This document shows positions 62,531 to 64,000 of a stretch of 64,000 bases of DNA, one piece after another. This DNA is from Myxococcales bacterium (GTDB lineage: Bacteria > Myxococcota_A > Polyangia > Polyangiales > Polyangiaceae), in the NCBI GenBank assembly GCA_025359105.1, contig JANYHK010000086.1, positions 55,096 through 119,095 of the forward strand, in the 5' to 3' direction. A program made the translations under genes and the position numbers. The notes beneath the pieces were generated by a model, which saw only the letters and a program-made list of their open reading frames with translations, had not been told where the DNA came from and did not search any database. The stretch's first letter is position 1. Every line of letters begins with the position of its first letter.

Positions 62531-62543
62531 GTGACTTTCCTGG

Positions 62544-63395
62544 TCACCCCTTCTTTGTCCACGTCCCGCTTGGTGAGCGCTCCCATGTCGCGTCGGCGGC
62601 GGCGTCGTCGAGGTAGGGCGGGCGATCGGGGCCCCAGCCGGTCTCGAGGATCAGCCTGCCGTCGCGCGCAGTGAGCGAGCGCAGCCGGCCCATCGCGCGG
62701 GGGCTCCACGCCTGCGTCCACGCGCGCCCGTCCCAGTGCGCGAGGTACACGTCGTCGAGCGACGCCCAGACCGTGCTCGGGCAGCCGGGGAAGTCCGGCT
62801 CGAACGGCTCGCGCTTGATCGCCGCGGCGACCCAGACGTCGTCCGTGGCGCTGGCGACGAGCGCCGTCGGGAAGAACGCGCCATACGACGCCGGCACGGG
62901 CAGCGCGTCGAAGCGCGCCCCCGCCTCGGGTGTCCATCGGAAGACGCCGTGCGCGTACGCGCCGGAAGCGGACCGCGCGTCGTCGAACACGAAGACCTCG
63001 CCGCCGTCGAGCGCCGCGTACTGCGGGGCGCCATAGCCGTACCCGTAGTCGGGGAGCTGCTTCCAACCGAGCCCCGAGAAGTCGGGCGCCGGATCGGCCG
63101 TGCCCTCGACGCTGAACACCGGGGGCTGCGCCTCTTCGTGGTCGCGGACCGCGACGAGGAAGCCGCCCCGCCAGGGGAAGCGGGCGGGAGCAGGCGCGCC
63201 GGCGTCGGCGTCGGCGTCGATGGGGCGGAGCTCGGCGAAGGTCGGGGTCGGAGTCGGAGTCGGAGTCGGGGTCGGAGTCGGGGACTCGGCGACGGGTTCG
63301 GAGTCGGGCGGGGCGCCGGGATCGGCGCCGCACGCGTGCAGGGCGGCCAGGAGAAAGGGGGTCGCGAACGGGGCCAGCGAGAAGGTCGAGCGCAT
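62544..63395 (-). CDS. Lipoprotein with Thr-Pro repeat linker
   Basis: 283 residues from ATG 63395. Lipobox ALHA-C near 22, then a run of Thr-Pro repeats (about 38-52), then a domain with propeller-like strands (YAALDGGEVFVFDDARSASG, VYLAHWDGRAWTQAW). No family recognised. Convergent with the VWA gene. Confidence 0.65.
   Translation of the reverse strand: MRSTFSLAPFATPFLLAALHACGADPGAPPDSEPVAESPTPTPTPTPTPTPTFAELRPIDADADAGAPAPARFPWRGGFLVAVRDHEEAQPPVFSVEGTADPAPDFSGLGWKQLPDYGYGYGAPQYAALDGGEVFVFDDARSASGAYAHGVFRWTPEAGARFDALPVPASYGAFFPTALVASATDDVWVAAAIKREPFEPDFPGCPSTVWASLDDVYLAHWDGRAWTQAWSPRAMGRLRSLTARDGRLILETGWGPDRPPYLDDAAADATWERSPSGTWTKKG
63241..63285 (+). repeat. GTCGGA/G hexamer repeat
   Basis: Seven near-perfect units of GTCGGR encoding the Thr-Pro linker of the lipoprotein on the other strand. 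Unit size is two codons, so length changes would not shift frame. Confidence 0.7.
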
Positions 63396-63563
63396 GGGCG
63401 CTGTCCATTCCACGTCCCGTGCCCGGCAAAAACGCGGGCAATTGTAGGCTTTTCGCAACTGCAGCGTGGGCGCGGAGCCACGCCCGTGCGTGCCGGAACA
63501 CGGGGCTCGAATTTATTCAAAGGCCGGGAAGGAGATAGTTCCCGCCACGTATGAAAGGCCGCC

Positions 63564-64000
63564 ATGAGACACCTCACTTTCTCCGCCATGATTGCCCTCG
63601 CGTCGTCGTCCGCCCTGGGCTGCGGCATGCTCATGCCGCAAGGCGGCGGCGCCTCGCAACCCGCCAGCACACAGTCCTCCGCGGCGGCCTACAAGGTCCC
63701 GCAGGAGAGCAAAGACGCTGTCCGCAAGCAGGAGAAGACGGCGTACGAGGCGAGCGAGCAGGCCGAGGACGAGGCGCTCGACAAGCGCGAGAAGGACGCC
63801 ATGAAGGCGCTCAACCAGGCGCTCGGCAAGGTGGCGTCGTTCCCCGGCGGCCCGCTGCCGGAGTCGTCGAGCACGACGGCCCTCGCGCTCCGCAAGTCGC
63901 CCATCAAGGTTCGCCTCGAGCCGGTCGTCGACGGCGACGGCAAGGCGGTGGGCGACGGCAACTACTTCCAGCTCAAGGACTCCTACAGCGAGCGCGTGCA
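63564..64000 (+). CDS. Lipoprotein, N-terminal part (runs off the window)
   Basis: 145 codons visible from ATG 63564, cut by the window end. Signal peptide and lipobox ALG-C near 20, Gly/Ala/Ser linker, then a charged helical region (ESKDAVRKQEKTAYEASEQAEDEALDKREKDAMKALNQALG) likely to form a coiled coil, then VRLEPVVDGDGKAVGDGNYFQLKD. No family recognised. Confidence 0.65.
   Translation, partial: MRHLTFSAMIALASSSALGCGMLMPQGGGASQPASTQSSAAAYKVPQESKDAVRKQEKTAYEASEQAEDEALDKREKDAMKALNQALGKVASFPGGPLPESSSTTALALRKSPIKVRLEPVVDGDGKAVGDGNYFQLKDSYSERV

Overview
High-GC window (clearly well above 60% by eye, with strong G/C bias at third codon positions) from a flagellated, Gram-negative, diderm bacterium, most likely a member of the Myxococcota or a close delta-proteobacterial relative. 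The taxonomic pointer is inference. It rests on the many lipoproteins with Asp/Ala/Gly-rich 'DAG' tails, the large protein with cysteine-rich CGDG-type repeats (56183-58537) of a kind abundant in myxobacteria, and NtrC-type sigma-54 regulation. Classical cultured myxobacteria glide and have no flagella, so a full flagellar locus in this setting is notable.

Region 1 (1-21.3 kb) is a flagellar supercluster. On the minus strand lie flgB-flgC-fliE-fliF (fliF cut by the window edge). Divergently come a receiver-less sigma-54 activator, then swrD/flbD-motA-motB with two uncharacterised envelope proteins, flgG-flgA-flgH-flgI-flgJ(rod-binding part), flgM-flgN-flgK-flgL, csrA-maf, four tandem flagellin genes of exactly 275 codons, and fliD-fliS. 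Promoter elements can be read by eye. Seven -24/-12 (sigma-54) elements with exact GG-N10-GC geometry precede flgB, the activator, swrD, flgG, csrA, fliD and the glycan operon. Five FliA/sigma-28-like elements (TAAA or TCAA, 15 bases, then [G/T]CCGTTC[A/G]) precede flgM, flagellins 2, 3 and 4, and a histidine kinase gene. This gives a two-tier hierarchy: sigma-54 genes for basal body, motor, cap and modification, and sigma-28 genes for filament and a signalling kinase.

Region 2 (21.3-29.3 kb) is a flagellin-modification and signalling annex. It holds a methyltransferase-TPR protein translationally coupled to fliS, and a minus-strand operon (FlgJ-type glucosaminidase, neuA, neuB, neuC, methyltransferase) that makes a CMP-nonulosonic acid. 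The Maf protein in Region 1 is the expected flagellin nonulosonyltransferase. Two unknown proteins and a soluble histidine kinase with a sigma-28-like promoter follow.

Region 3 (29.3-64 kb) is ordinary accessory and housekeeping content of a complex-lifestyle bacterium: aldo/keto reductase, MutH, two tandem calcium-repeat lipoproteins, a cyclic-nucleotide-binding/uridine-kinase fusion, a CBS protein, an MgtA-type P-ATPase, YceI, a beta-helix/diheme-cytochrome pair, DUF962 and DUF4870 proteins, a DUF2085/TIKI-like fusion, several methyltransferases, ROK kinase, an MNT/HEPN toxin-antitoxin pair, a CDP-alcohol phosphatidyltransferase, a VWA lipoprotein and numerous surface lipoproteins. I saw no rRNA, tRNA, CRISPR array, insertion sequence or phage gene. 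No gap between genes exceeds 300 bases; the longer ones (2243-2527, 18380-18648) carry promoters, palindromes and terminators listed below.
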